Assembly (NCBI GenBank): GCA_024401945.1
Contig: JAKSKC010000062.1
Span: 1-7,906 of the forward strand
Origin: Bacteroidales bacterium
Lineage (GTDB): Bacteria > Bacteroidota > Bacteroidia > Bacteroidales > UBA932
Length of the DNA: 7,906 nucleotides
Reading direction: 5' to 3'
Part shown: positions 1 through 4,758 of the stretch, one piece after another
How positions within the stretch are numbered: position 1 is the first letter of the stretch
Layout: every line of letters begins with the position of its first letter
Program-made: the position numbers and the translations under genes
The notes under the pieces: generated by a model
What the model saw: only the letters and a program-made list of their open reading frames with translations
Told to the model about the DNA's origin: nothing
Databases searched by the model: none

Positions 1-2
1 AC

Positions 3-479
3 ATCGAGATAGACCCGGCCAATACCGCGGCGCTCATCAAGGCGATGGACTCGATGTCCCGTTCCACCAACGTCGCGCTCTATCAGCCGAGCTGCCGGCT
101 CTCCTTCAGGGGCAGGGCCCATATCCAGAGCCTCTGCCATTTCACGGGAGGAATAAGGAACGTGAATTTCCAGGAGGGATGGTTCCATATGGTCAGGACC
201 GACATCCTGCCCGACATCCTGCCGGTGGACTGCTCGGTCAACAGGTTCGGGTGGGGGATAGACCTCGCCCTGGCCCACGTCGCCAGGATCAGGAAACTGC
301 TGGTTGTGGTGGATGACCGCGTGAAGGTGCTTCATCCGAGGGGAACCGGTTACAACCGGGATGCCGCCCTCGAGCAGATGAGGCGCTGGCACTCCACTAT
401 CCCCGGATATGAATCACCGAGACACTTCAGACCTCTTCGCCAGAAAGTTGATTATTCCGGAGCTGACCAGACTGATTAG
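3..479 (+). CDS. C-terminal part of a glycosyltransferase family 2-like protein (5' truncated)
   Basis: The reading frame is open from the window edge, so the N-terminus lies outside. The visible 158 residues include FTGGIRNVNF and EGWFHMVRTDI, then FGWGIDLALAHVAR, then VVVDDRVKVLHPRGTGYN near the end. A GWG-x-D segment followed by a conserved VVDD...HPRGTGYN block recalls GT-A fold glycosyltransferases of the family 2 type in Bacteroidetes, where the WGxD region lies in the acceptor or catalytic part. If so, it would transfer a sugar to a cell-surface glycan in the cytoplasm. The family call is from memory of motif shape, since the nucleotide-binding DxD half is not in the window. The 3' end runs past the likely core domain and overlaps the convergent PAP2 gene by 66 bp, so the last residues are probably not conserved. 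A metal-dependent hydrolase or an uncharacterised family remains possible. Confidence 0.5.
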   Translation: MEIDPANTAALIKAMDSMSRSTNVALYQPSCRLSFRGRAHIQSLCHFTGGIRNVNFQEGWFHMVRTDILPDILPVDCSVNRFGWGIDLALAHVARIRKLLVVVDDRVKVLHPRGTGYNRDAALEQMRRWHSTIPGYESPRHFRPLRQKVDYSGADQTD

Positions 480-1019
480 GACTGCGACCAGCGCTCCCAC
501 GGCGAAACCCGTGCAGACATCCCCGAAGAAGTGCTTCCCCACGAACACCCTGCTCATACCGACCAGCAGGGCCCAGAGCACGATCAGTACCCCGTATATG
601 TTGTAGTTCCTGCTGCGGTCGTTCCTGAATCCCATCCAGGAACTGACTGCGAAGCCCATCGCGTTGGCCGCGTGGGCCGAGTAGAACCCGTAGAGACTTC
701 CCTTGCCCTCCAGCATATTCAGGCCCCTCTGCACCATTTCCCCGTCCCAGCAGGGCCTCAGCCTCGCGAAATAGGCCTTGGTCAGATTGCCGAGCTGGTC
801 GCAGCAGGTGATGGTCAGCACGATGCCCGCCACGACGACGAGCGCCCTTTTCCATCCCAGGTTCCTGAACAGGAAGACCAGCACCGCGAGATAGAGCACC
901 GCCCATATGTATTTGTCCGAGAAAAGCTGCCATACCGGATCGGTGAACTGGCTGTCCAGACCGTTGATGGCGAGCGTGATGTCCTTGTCGATGTGATGAA
1001 GTTGCCTGAATATTTCCAT
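414..1019 (-). CDS. PAP2-superfamily integral membrane phosphatase
   Basis: This 201-residue membrane protein carries all three motifs of the PAP2/acid phosphatase family. Motif 1 is K-x6-RP (K81 to R88-P89, in KAYFARLRP). Motif 2 is SAH at 114-116, a variant of SGH. Motif 3 is SR-x5-H-x3-D (S156-R157, H163, D167). The motif 3 histidine is the phospho-accepting nucleophile in the family and the motif 2 histidine is the proton donor. Hydrophobic stretches at about 37-51, 59-73, 118-130, 141-155 and 168-190 fit a multi-span inner-membrane enzyme acting at the periplasmic face. Substrates in this family include undecaprenyl diphosphate, phosphatidylglycerophosphate and lipid A phosphates; the sequence does not decide between them. 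ATG at 1019 is preferred over the longer start at 1055 because a TATCTTTG promoter box lies between them. It follows the lipoprotein gene after 32 bp. Confidence 0.88.
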   Translation of the reverse strand: MEIFRQLHHIDKDITLAINGLDSQFTDPVWQLFSDKYIWAVLYLAVLVFLFRNLGWKRALVVVAGIVLTITCCDQLGNLTKAYFARLRPCWDGEMVQRGLNMLEGKGSLYGFYSAHAANAMGFAVSSWMGFRNDRSRNYNIYGVLIVLWALLVGMSRVFVGKHFFGDVCTGFAVGALVAVLISLVSSGIINFLAKRSEVSR

Positions 1020-1026
1020 AACTCTG

Positions 1027-1055
1027 CAAAGATAGCAAAATGAACCGCGCATCAA
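1027..1055 (-). promoter_or_regulatory. Bacteroidetes-type promoter for the PAP2 gene
   Basis: On the minus strand there is TTG (1055-1053), an 18-bp spacer, and TATCTTTG (1034-1027). This matches the Bacteroidetes sigma-ABfr consensus of TTTG, about 19 bp, TAnnTTTG. Transcription would begin about at the ATG at 1019, giving a very short leader. The -33 box overlaps the stop codon of the upstream lipoprotein gene. Confidence 0.5.
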
Positions 1056-1969
1056 TACACTTCGTAACTGAAATCATCCTCTGAGAGCAGCGTGAACCCG
1101 ACCCTCAGCGCGCTGCCCCTGGGAATTGCAGGCAGGACGGCGTTCCAGCAGCATTGGCGCCCGTTCATCGTCCCCCGGAGCGTCACGCCCGTCCTCGGGG
1201 ATGCGATGTCCCCGGCCGGGGCGTCGTTCGGATAGCAGTACAGGCTGACCTGCGGATACAGGTCCCCGGCCCCCGCCGTGCCGCTGACCCTCCTGTACAG
1301 GAGCCAGGGGTTGGGAATCGAGGCCAGGTCGCTTTCCGACAGTCCGTCCCTGTTGAGCCATTCCGTCGGCCGGAAGCCGGATGCGCGGCATAACCCGGCT
1401 CCTGCGCTGGCGTCGGTCAGATAAAGCTCTATGGCGGTAAGTCCAGGCGTCGCTGCGCTCAGGCACCCGCTCATATTGCGGATCTCCACCACCTCTATCG
1501 AACTCATCAGGGGGACCATCCCGATGGCCGCGCTGTTGGCGCCGCGGCTTCCTTCCGAGCCGGGTTCCCTCACCGACAGTGTATTGTTGCCGCTCTGGAT
1601 ACGGCGCTCGGGAGTGTCGTGCCCGAATGGAATCTCCAGCGCCTCGAATGCCTCGTAGCCTGATAGGGCGTCCAGATTGAACTCCCAGGGACTGTCGGCT
1701 ACCGCGGTGACGGTCCAGTCTCCCTCAGGGAGCGTGGTACGAACCGTGTCCGAGTTGACATTTGTGACGTTTTTTATCTGAATGTGTTTACGAAGCCGTC
1801 GCAGTGGCGTCGAGTCATATATGAAAACATCGCTTTTCCGGAATCCCTGAACGGACTCCAGCACTATCCGGACACTTGTTTCACTGTCTTCCACGGCCTT
1901 TGCGGACGGCTCCTCAGTCTTGCCGCAGCACACGCACAGTGCCGCCATAATCAGAATACCCTTTCTCAT
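1052..1969 (-). CDS. Fimbrillin-associated/Mfa-like lipoprotein
   Basis: This is a 305-residue secreted protein. ATG at 1969 is chosen because it gives a signal peptide, MRKGILIMAALCVCCGK, with a charged start, a hydrophobic core and a cysteine pair at 14-15. The longer in-frame start at 2143 puts 58 unlikely residues before it. The lipobox is atypical, with Cys or Val at -1 instead of Gly/Ala/Ser. The mature part has beta-rich features of the FimB/Mfa2/fimbrillin-like families of Bacteroidales: a Ser-rich region, PNPWLLYRR, YPQVSLYCYPND at about 240-250, and a final strand pattern around TGVTLRGTMNGR and AVLPAIPRGSALRVGFTLL. Such proteins are exported to the outer membrane and anchor or tip fimbriae. 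The YCYPN motif plus the C-terminal strands are the main support; an unrelated surface lipoprotein is possible. No fimbrial subunit gene is visible nearby. Confidence 0.55.
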   Translation of the reverse strand: MRKGILIMAALCVCCGKTEEPSAKAVEDSETSVRIVLESVQGFRKSDVFIYDSTPLRRLRKHIQIKNVTNVNSDTVRTTLPEGDWTVTAVADSPWEFNLDALSGYEAFEALEIPFGHDTPERRIQSGNNTLSVREPGSEGSRGANSAAIGMVPLMSSIEVVEIRNMSGCLSAATPGLTAIELYLTDASAGAGLCRASGFRPTEWLNRDGLSESDLASIPNPWLLYRRVSGTAGAGDLYPQVSLYCYPNDAPAGDIASPRTGVTLRGTMNGRQCCWNAVLPAIPRGSALRVGFTLLSEDDFSYEVY

Positions 1970-2398
1970 ATCACCCGCAATATGGGAAAATATATGGCAC
2001 CCGATATTCAAAAACGTAAAATTGTTTGTTTGTTGAATTTTTATGCATATATCTGCAATCCGGCCAGCTCGCGCATAGTGGGGAGGGCCGGGACATATTG
2101 AAGACGTTACTTGACGTTTATCTTCCACATTCGAACTTGGCAATTTGAATTACTTCAGGAAGAAACGGCAACGGGACGTCCACTAGTGATGACTTTCAGT
2201 CACCGCACTTATGGTGTGGGAGGAACTGTATATTCATCCTGACGTGGGCTGGCTGCGTTGCTTATCTCTGAAGTGGGCAGCCAAGGCCTGAATGTGGGAT
2301 AAGCAACAGTAAGACTCCCACGTCTTTCATTTTTATACCACAGATACTCCGGAAGGGGAAGCGCCGGGCAAGGGATTGCCGTGAAGAAAGGGCGTATT
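1970..2398. other. Intergenic region with hairpins, no gene seen
   Basis: This 429-bp gap between the divergent lipoprotein and Cas12a-like genes has an AT-rich left part (about 1975-2060) that should hold the lipoprotein promoter. TACGTTTTTG on the minus strand near 2010-2019 is only a near match to TAnnTTTG. At 2185-2209 there is a small hairpin (TGACT-TTC-AGTCA inside AGTG/CACT arms), followed by a CCGCAC/GTGTGG stem at 2203-2219. The nested inverted repeat at 2241-2324 is listed separately. No convincing plus-strand promoter was found; TATCTCTG at 2264 is one mismatch from the -7 consensus. No tRNA-like fold was recognised. Confidence 0.5.
2241..2324. repeat. Nested inverted repeat upstream of the Cas12a-like ORF
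   Basis: The outer arms GACGTGGG (2241-2248) and CCCACGTC (2317-2324) are perfect complements. Inside them are perfect 10-bp arms GTTGCTTATC (2257-2266) and GATAAGCAAC (2298-2307). The spacers between outer and inner arms are 8 and 9 bp, so one 84-bp cruciform or RNA stem is possible. A competing 7-bp stem, TGGCTGC (2250-2256) with GCAGCCA (2277-2283), would exclude the full fold. It lies 75 bp before the ATG at 2399. Confidence 0.7.
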
Positions 2399-3205
2399 AT
2401 GAATCCTCTTGACGAGTTCCGAGGTCTGTACCCGTTGTCAAGAACGTTGAAGTTCCGCCTCATCCCTCGCTGGGAGACCCTGGAGCGTCTGCAGGAGTCG
2501 GATATCATCGGAGAGGAGTCCCGGCTCCGCGGCCATTGCGACGAGTTGAAGGAAGCGGTTGATGTCCTTCACCGGCGCCTCATCGAAGAGAGTCTGGCCG
2601 GTATCGACCTTGACTGGCAGTCGCTGGCGGAAGCGGCGGGCGGCAGCTCTGCCGTCGGTTCTGTAGTTGGTTCTACCGTCGGTTCTGTTCCCGGCTCTGC
2701 CTCGAAAAGTGCTGCCAGTACGGGATCTGCCTCGAAAAGTGTTGCCGGCACTGGCTCTGCCTCCAGAACGTTGTCGGCTGTCGCCCCAGCTCTGGAGAAC
2801 AGCGTGTATCAGGGATTCGAGCGGGCACTGGTGAACAAGCTGCAGTACCTCTGTACCAAGGACGACGTCAGTGTCGGATATCAGCTCACCTCGAACTCCG
2901 TCGCCCTGGAAAATCTCCGCGGCCAGCAGGGCTTTCTCTTCTTCCTGAATCCCCGGAGCCTCGACGAAGCCACTGCTATTGCTGTTGCTTCTTTCCCTTC
3001 TTCTTCCGCATCCCTGGAATCTCCTTCTTTGGCCGCATCCCCTGCATCCTATACTCCTTCCGCATTCCAAAAATCTCCAGCGTCCAACGCGTCTCCACCT
3101 TCCATCGCTTCTCCCGAGACCTCGGAAATCCCAGACTCTGCGGAATTCTCCGAATCCCTCAGTCTCGCCCTCAGTGCCCTCTCCGCTCTGACAGCCCTGA
3201 CCTAG
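2399..3205 (+). CDS. Cas12a-derived, internally deleted ORF (catalytic motifs lost)
   Basis: This 268-residue ORF is a Cas12a remnant. Residues 7-70 align with the Cas12a N-terminus: YPLSRTLKFRLIPRWETL here against the family pattern YxLSKTLRFELIPxGKTL, followed by the start of REC1 (HCDELKEAVDVLHRRLIEE, LDW). Residues 134-185 align with the segment just after the RuvC-II glutamate: VYQGFERALVNKLQYL, then YQLT, then GQQGFLFFLNP, compared with VYQQFEKMLIDKLNCL and SGFLFYVPA in Acidaminococcus Cas12a (recalled from memory). About 900 residues between them (most of REC, PI, bridge helix, RuvC-I and the RuvC-II Glu) are replaced by a Gly/Ser/Val/Ala linker at about 82-125. Nuc and RuvC-III are replaced by a Ser/Pro/Ala tail at 198-268. 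No nuclease activity is expected. ATG 2399 is preferred to GTG 2381: it has GAAGAAAGGG upstream and the family's usual spacing to YxLSKTL. The frame is intact, so decayed gene or repurposed protein are both possible. Confidence 0.8.
   Translation: MNPLDEFRGLYPLSRTLKFRLIPRWETLERLQESDIIGEESRLRGHCDELKEAVDVLHRRLIEESLAGIDLDWQSLAEAAGGSSAVGSVVGSTVGSVPGSASKSAASTGSASKSVAGTGSASRTLSAVAPALENSVYQGFERALVNKLQYLCTKDDVSVGYQLTSNSVALENLRGQQGFLFFLNPRSLDEATAIAVASFPSSSASLESPSLAASPASYTPSAFQKSPASNASPPSIASPETSEIPDSAEFSESLSLALSALSALTALT
2654..2770 (+). repeat. 12-bp and 30-bp tandem repeats forming the linker of the Cas12a-like ORF
   Basis: Four 12-bp units (2654-2701) encode VGSV, VGST, VGSV, PGSA. They run into 30-bp units starting at 2693 (GSASKSAAST, GSASKSVAGT) and a partial third (GSASRT, to 2770). 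Both periods are multiples of three, so the reading frame is kept. The arrays lie exactly between the two Cas12a homology blocks. Confidence 0.85.
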
Positions 3206-3223
3206 GAGCGTTAAAGGCCAAAT

Positions 3224-3384
3224 GGATAACATGAAATTCGTAATCCACAACCTACCTCAATAGAACGCTGTAGAAGCGCATCGCAGATGGATTACGAGTT
3301 CAATATGACCGCGTACTCCACACAAAACGCCTCTCAGGGGCTCTCCAGCAGGGTGTGTTGTGGATTGCGAATTTCATGTTATCC
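3224..3384. repeat. Pair of 28-bp inverted sites, XerCD/dif-like, around a 105-bp spacer
   Basis: Positions 3224-3251 and 3357-3384 are reverse complements at 27 of 28 positions, and the match stops abruptly on both sides. Read in the right-hand orientation each site can be divided 11-6-11: GTTGTGGATTR, then CGAATT, then TCATGTTATCC. Known dif sites are 28 bp with an 11-6-11 layout. The last half agrees with the E. coli XerD arm (TTATGTTAAAT, from memory) at 7 of 11 positions, including ATGTTA; the first half agrees less well. A weaker third copy on the plus strand starts near 3284. The left site begins 18 bp after the Cas12a-like stop codon. MITE ends or another palindromic repeat are alternatives. 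Confidence 0.6.
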
Positions 3385-3402
3385 TGCGACACCGGATGCA
3401 AA

Positions 3403-3649
3403 CGCGTCAAGTTACGCTGGAAGTGCGCAGGGCATTTTTGCGTAACTTGATTACGATGAAAGGCAGGCATCGCCGCCTATCTTTTCAGGTTGCCTGTCCT
3501 GGTGGAGGCACCGCCGCTCCGGAAACAGGAATGGTCCCGCCCGGAAGCAGGCACCGCCGCCTCGCAAAAGCAGGCTCGGCGGTTACGCCGGCATCTGCGG
3601 GGGAATATTTTGGAGTTCCTCCTCGCTGCCGGCGTTGCCTTCGTCGGGG
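3403..3649. repeat. Dispersed repeat, copy A (about 247 bp)
   Basis: This copy matches 4529-4758 in the same orientation, from CGCGTCAAGTTACGCTGGAAG through to CGTCGGGG. It differs by scattered substitutions and about 17 extra bases near 3518-3570. It starts with an 11-bp inverted repeat, TCAAGTTACGC (3407-3417) with GCGTAACTTGA (3440-3450). The last 67 bp are nearly identical between copies. On the minus strand that part reads NPDEGNAGSEEELQNIPPQM then PA and a stop at 3583-3585, possibly the end of a decayed gene. Gene-free sequence on either side (3206-3781) shows nothing else that looks coding. Confidence 0.85.
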
Positions 3650-3707
3650 TTCGTGCCATATGGGGAATGGCTGTGATTCCCGCCTCGAATAAGCGCATAT
3701 CACAGGG

Positions 3708-3756
3708 AAAAAGAATAAATAACGAGAGCCACCTGCAGGCAAGCAGACGGCTCCCG
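3708..3756 (-). terminator. Intrinsic terminator after the 50-codon gene
   Basis: On the minus strand a hairpin with GAGCC/GGCTC (3753-3749 with 3730-3726), a 2x2 internal loop, and CTGC/GCAG around a six-base loop is followed by the T-rich run TTATTTATTCTTTTT (3722-3708). It begins 26 bp downstream of the stop codon of the small gene. Confidence 0.7.
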
Positions 3757-3781
3757 AGCGGATGGGAAGAAGATGCTTCAA

Positions 3782-3934
3782 TTACCGTTTCCGGTAATGT
3801 GTTTTGACGTAAACCTTGCGCCCTCCGACCACTCTGAAGTGGCCTCTGACGCGGACAGGCTTGCGGCGGGCCTCTTCCTCACGGAGTATTGCGAGGCGCT
3901 CTCGAATGCTGATAATTTGAATGAGAATTTTCAT
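3782..3934 (-). CDS. Small basic protein of 50 residues, function unknown
   Basis: ATG at 3934-3932 opens a 50-codon frame ending in TAA at 3784-3782. The product starts hydrophobic (MKILIQIISI), continues with a charged helix-like part (RERLAILREEEARRK), and ends in a very basic module with an internal repeat, VRVRGHFR - VVGGRK - VYVKTHYR - KR. The paired V-x-V-[RK]-x-H-x-R elements recall short DNA- or RNA-binding or phage-type basic proteins, but I do not recognise a family. Support for a real gene: a sensible composition, an intrinsic terminator just downstream, and a promoter with an attenuator-like leader upstream on the same strand. A 7-bp palindrome (3781-3798, ATTACCG/CGGTAAT) overlaps its last codons. 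Bases 3917-3929, over codons 2-6, are complementary to the 5' end of the predicted leader RNA at 4083-4095. It was too short for a 60-residue cutoff. Confidence 0.55.
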   Translation of the reverse strand: MKILIQIISIRERLAILREEEARRKPVRVRGHFRVVGGRKVYVKTHYRKR

Positions 3935-4001
3935 TTTGCAATGAATTAATACAGTATGAGAGCATTGGGCGGCTCGGGTAGTACATCATCCGCTTTAACG
4001 C

Positions 4002-4049
4002 AAAAAAAACAGAGCATCCATTTCTTGCGAAATAAAATACTCTGTTGTA
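4002..4049 (-). terminator. Intrinsic terminator/attenuator upstream of the small gene
   Basis: On the minus strand AACAGAGTAT (4046-4037) pairs with ATGCTCTGTT (4017-4008), ten pairs with one G-T wobble. An inner ATTTC/GAAAT hairpin sits in the loop, and a run of eight T follows (4009-4002). No gene is visible just upstream on this strand, so it would end a short leader transcript and limit read-through into the small gene starting at 3934. Confidence 0.72.
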
Positions 4050-4096
4050 GTTAGCATCGAGAGCTTGCCTTCTCTCAACCGCAATTCTCATTCAAT
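4002..4096 (-). ncRNA. Putative leader or small RNA (about 95 nt)
   Basis: This is inferred from a promoter ending at 4100, expected start near 4096-4093, and the intrinsic terminator ending at 4002. The transcript would begin with TTGAATGAGAATT (4095-4083), form a small hairpin GAGAG/CTCTC (4076-4059), and then the terminator stem. Its 5' 13 bases are perfectly complementary to the translation start region of the downstream small gene (3929-3917). It could act as an antisense small RNA, or as an attenuator whose read-through product hides the start region. No known RNA family was recognised. Confidence 0.4.
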
Positions 4097-4099
4097 ACG

Positions 4100-4131
4100 C
4101 GAATGTAATAACAAATTTGATTAACGCAAAA
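4100..4131 (-). promoter_or_regulatory. Bacteroidetes-type promoter for the leader RNA/small gene
   Basis: On the minus strand TTTTG (4131-4127) is followed by exactly 19 bp and TACATTCG (4107-4100), one mismatch from TAnnTTTG. The surrounding sequence is AT-rich, unlike the rest of the island. Confidence 0.45.
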
Positions 4132-4251
4132 TATATCTACGTCCGCATAGGCCTGACATCGAGCACAGGTAAGATTCCTGGCGGCACAGAACCGCAGGCG
4201 GGCATTTGCCCGGGTAGGGTCGGCGTAAGCCGACTGGACCGCCCGCGGTCT

Positions 4252-4398
4252 GATGCCGTCAGGAATGCTGATGCCGCTAGGAATGCTGATGCCGCTAGGA
4301 ATGTTGACGTTGCCGGAATTGTTGACGTTGCCGTCAGGAATGTTGATGCCGCCAGGAATGCTGACGTTGCTGGAATTGCTGATGCTGCCAGGAATGTT
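4252..4398. repeat. 18-bp tandem repeat array (8 units)
   Basis: Units resemble GATGCCGCTAGGAATGCT, starting at 4252, 4270, 4288, 4306, 4324 (21 bp), 4345, 4363 and 4381. Two sub-types alternate, one with GATGCCG and one with GACGTTGC. The plus strand reads hexapeptides such as DAARNA and the minus strand reads units such as SIPSGI. No plausible start codon and ribosome site fits either frame, so I treat it as a repeat and not a gene. Sequence between 4132 and 4251 shows nothing recognisable. Confidence 0.85.
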
Positions 4399-4456
4399 GT
4401 TATCGTCAGAAAAACCTTCGAGGCTCCCTTAGTATCCGCAGTTGTCAGAGAGAATG

Positions 4457-4580
4457 AAAATCAAGTTATGGCGATGTGCCCTGGAAGGCCTTCAGATAGG
4501 GATCGCGATAACTTGACGCGTTCACAAGCGCGTCAAGTTACGCTGGAAGCGTGTGCAGGGCATTTTTGCGTAACTTGATT
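4457..4580. repeat. Long imperfect palindrome at the start of repeat copy B
   Basis: The outer arms at 4457-4481 (AATCAAGTTA, eight variable bases, TGCCCTG) and 4556-4580 are inverted copies of each other. The inner arms TAACTTGACGCG (4509-4520) and CGCGTCAAGTTA (4529-4540) are perfect 12-bp complements with an 8-base loop. The right inner arm can instead pair with 4568-4578, so two alternative folds exist. A further small hairpin, ACGCT-GGA-AGCGT, lies at 4540-4552. Confidence 0.75.
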
Positions 4581-4758
4581 ACGATGAAAAGCAGGCACCG
4601 CCGCCTATCTTTTCCATGTTGCCTGTCCTGGTGGAGGCACCGCCACCTCGCAAAAAAAGGCACCGCCGCCTCGCATAACCAGGCTCGGCGGTTACGCCGG
4701 CATCTGCGGGGGAATATTTCGGAGTTCCTCCTCGCTGCCGGCGTTGCCTTCGTCGGGG
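4529..4758. repeat. Dispersed repeat, copy B (about 230 bp)
   Basis: This is a direct repeat of 3403-3649. The 5' hairpin part and the 3' 67 bp (4692-4758, one substitution) are best conserved, while the middle, built of GGCACCGCC and CCTCGCA motifs, differs by indels. On the minus strand the conserved end reads PDEGNAGSEEELRNIPPQMP then A and a stop at 4692-4694. Confidence 0.85.

Noticed and set aside
427..1077. Alternative minus-strand and plus-strand ORFs across the PAP2 gene
   Set aside because: The PAP2 frame carries all three catalytic motifs, and the other frames show only frame-shadow composition.
2438..3250. Minus-strand ORF of 270 residues opposite the Cas12a-like gene
   Set aside because: It is Arg/Gly-rich and low in complexity, and it lies antisense to a frame with clear Cas12a homology, so it is a shadow of GC-rich coding sequence.
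3224..3384. Integron attC site
   Set aside because: The arms form a palindrome of suitable size, but the conserved RYYYAAC and GTTRRRY boxes do not fit at the ends, and no integrase or cassette gene lies nearby.
3360..3807. Several overlapping plus and minus ORFs across repeat copy A
   Set aside because: They are Arg/Pro/Ala-rich in all frames, cross the inverted site and repeat boundaries, and have no conserved protein features. The only credible coding stretch is the short end shared with copy B.
3879..4091. Minus-strand 70-residue ORF starting at 4091 as a leader peptide
   Set aside because: It reads straight through the intrinsic terminator and overlaps the small gene in another frame, and its composition is not protein-like. 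The RNA structure explains this stretch better.
4117..4578. Plus-strand ORF of 153 residues containing DAARNA repeats
   Set aside because: It starts at TTG without a ribosome site, consists largely of the 18-bp array, runs into repeat copy B, and has no recognisable domain.
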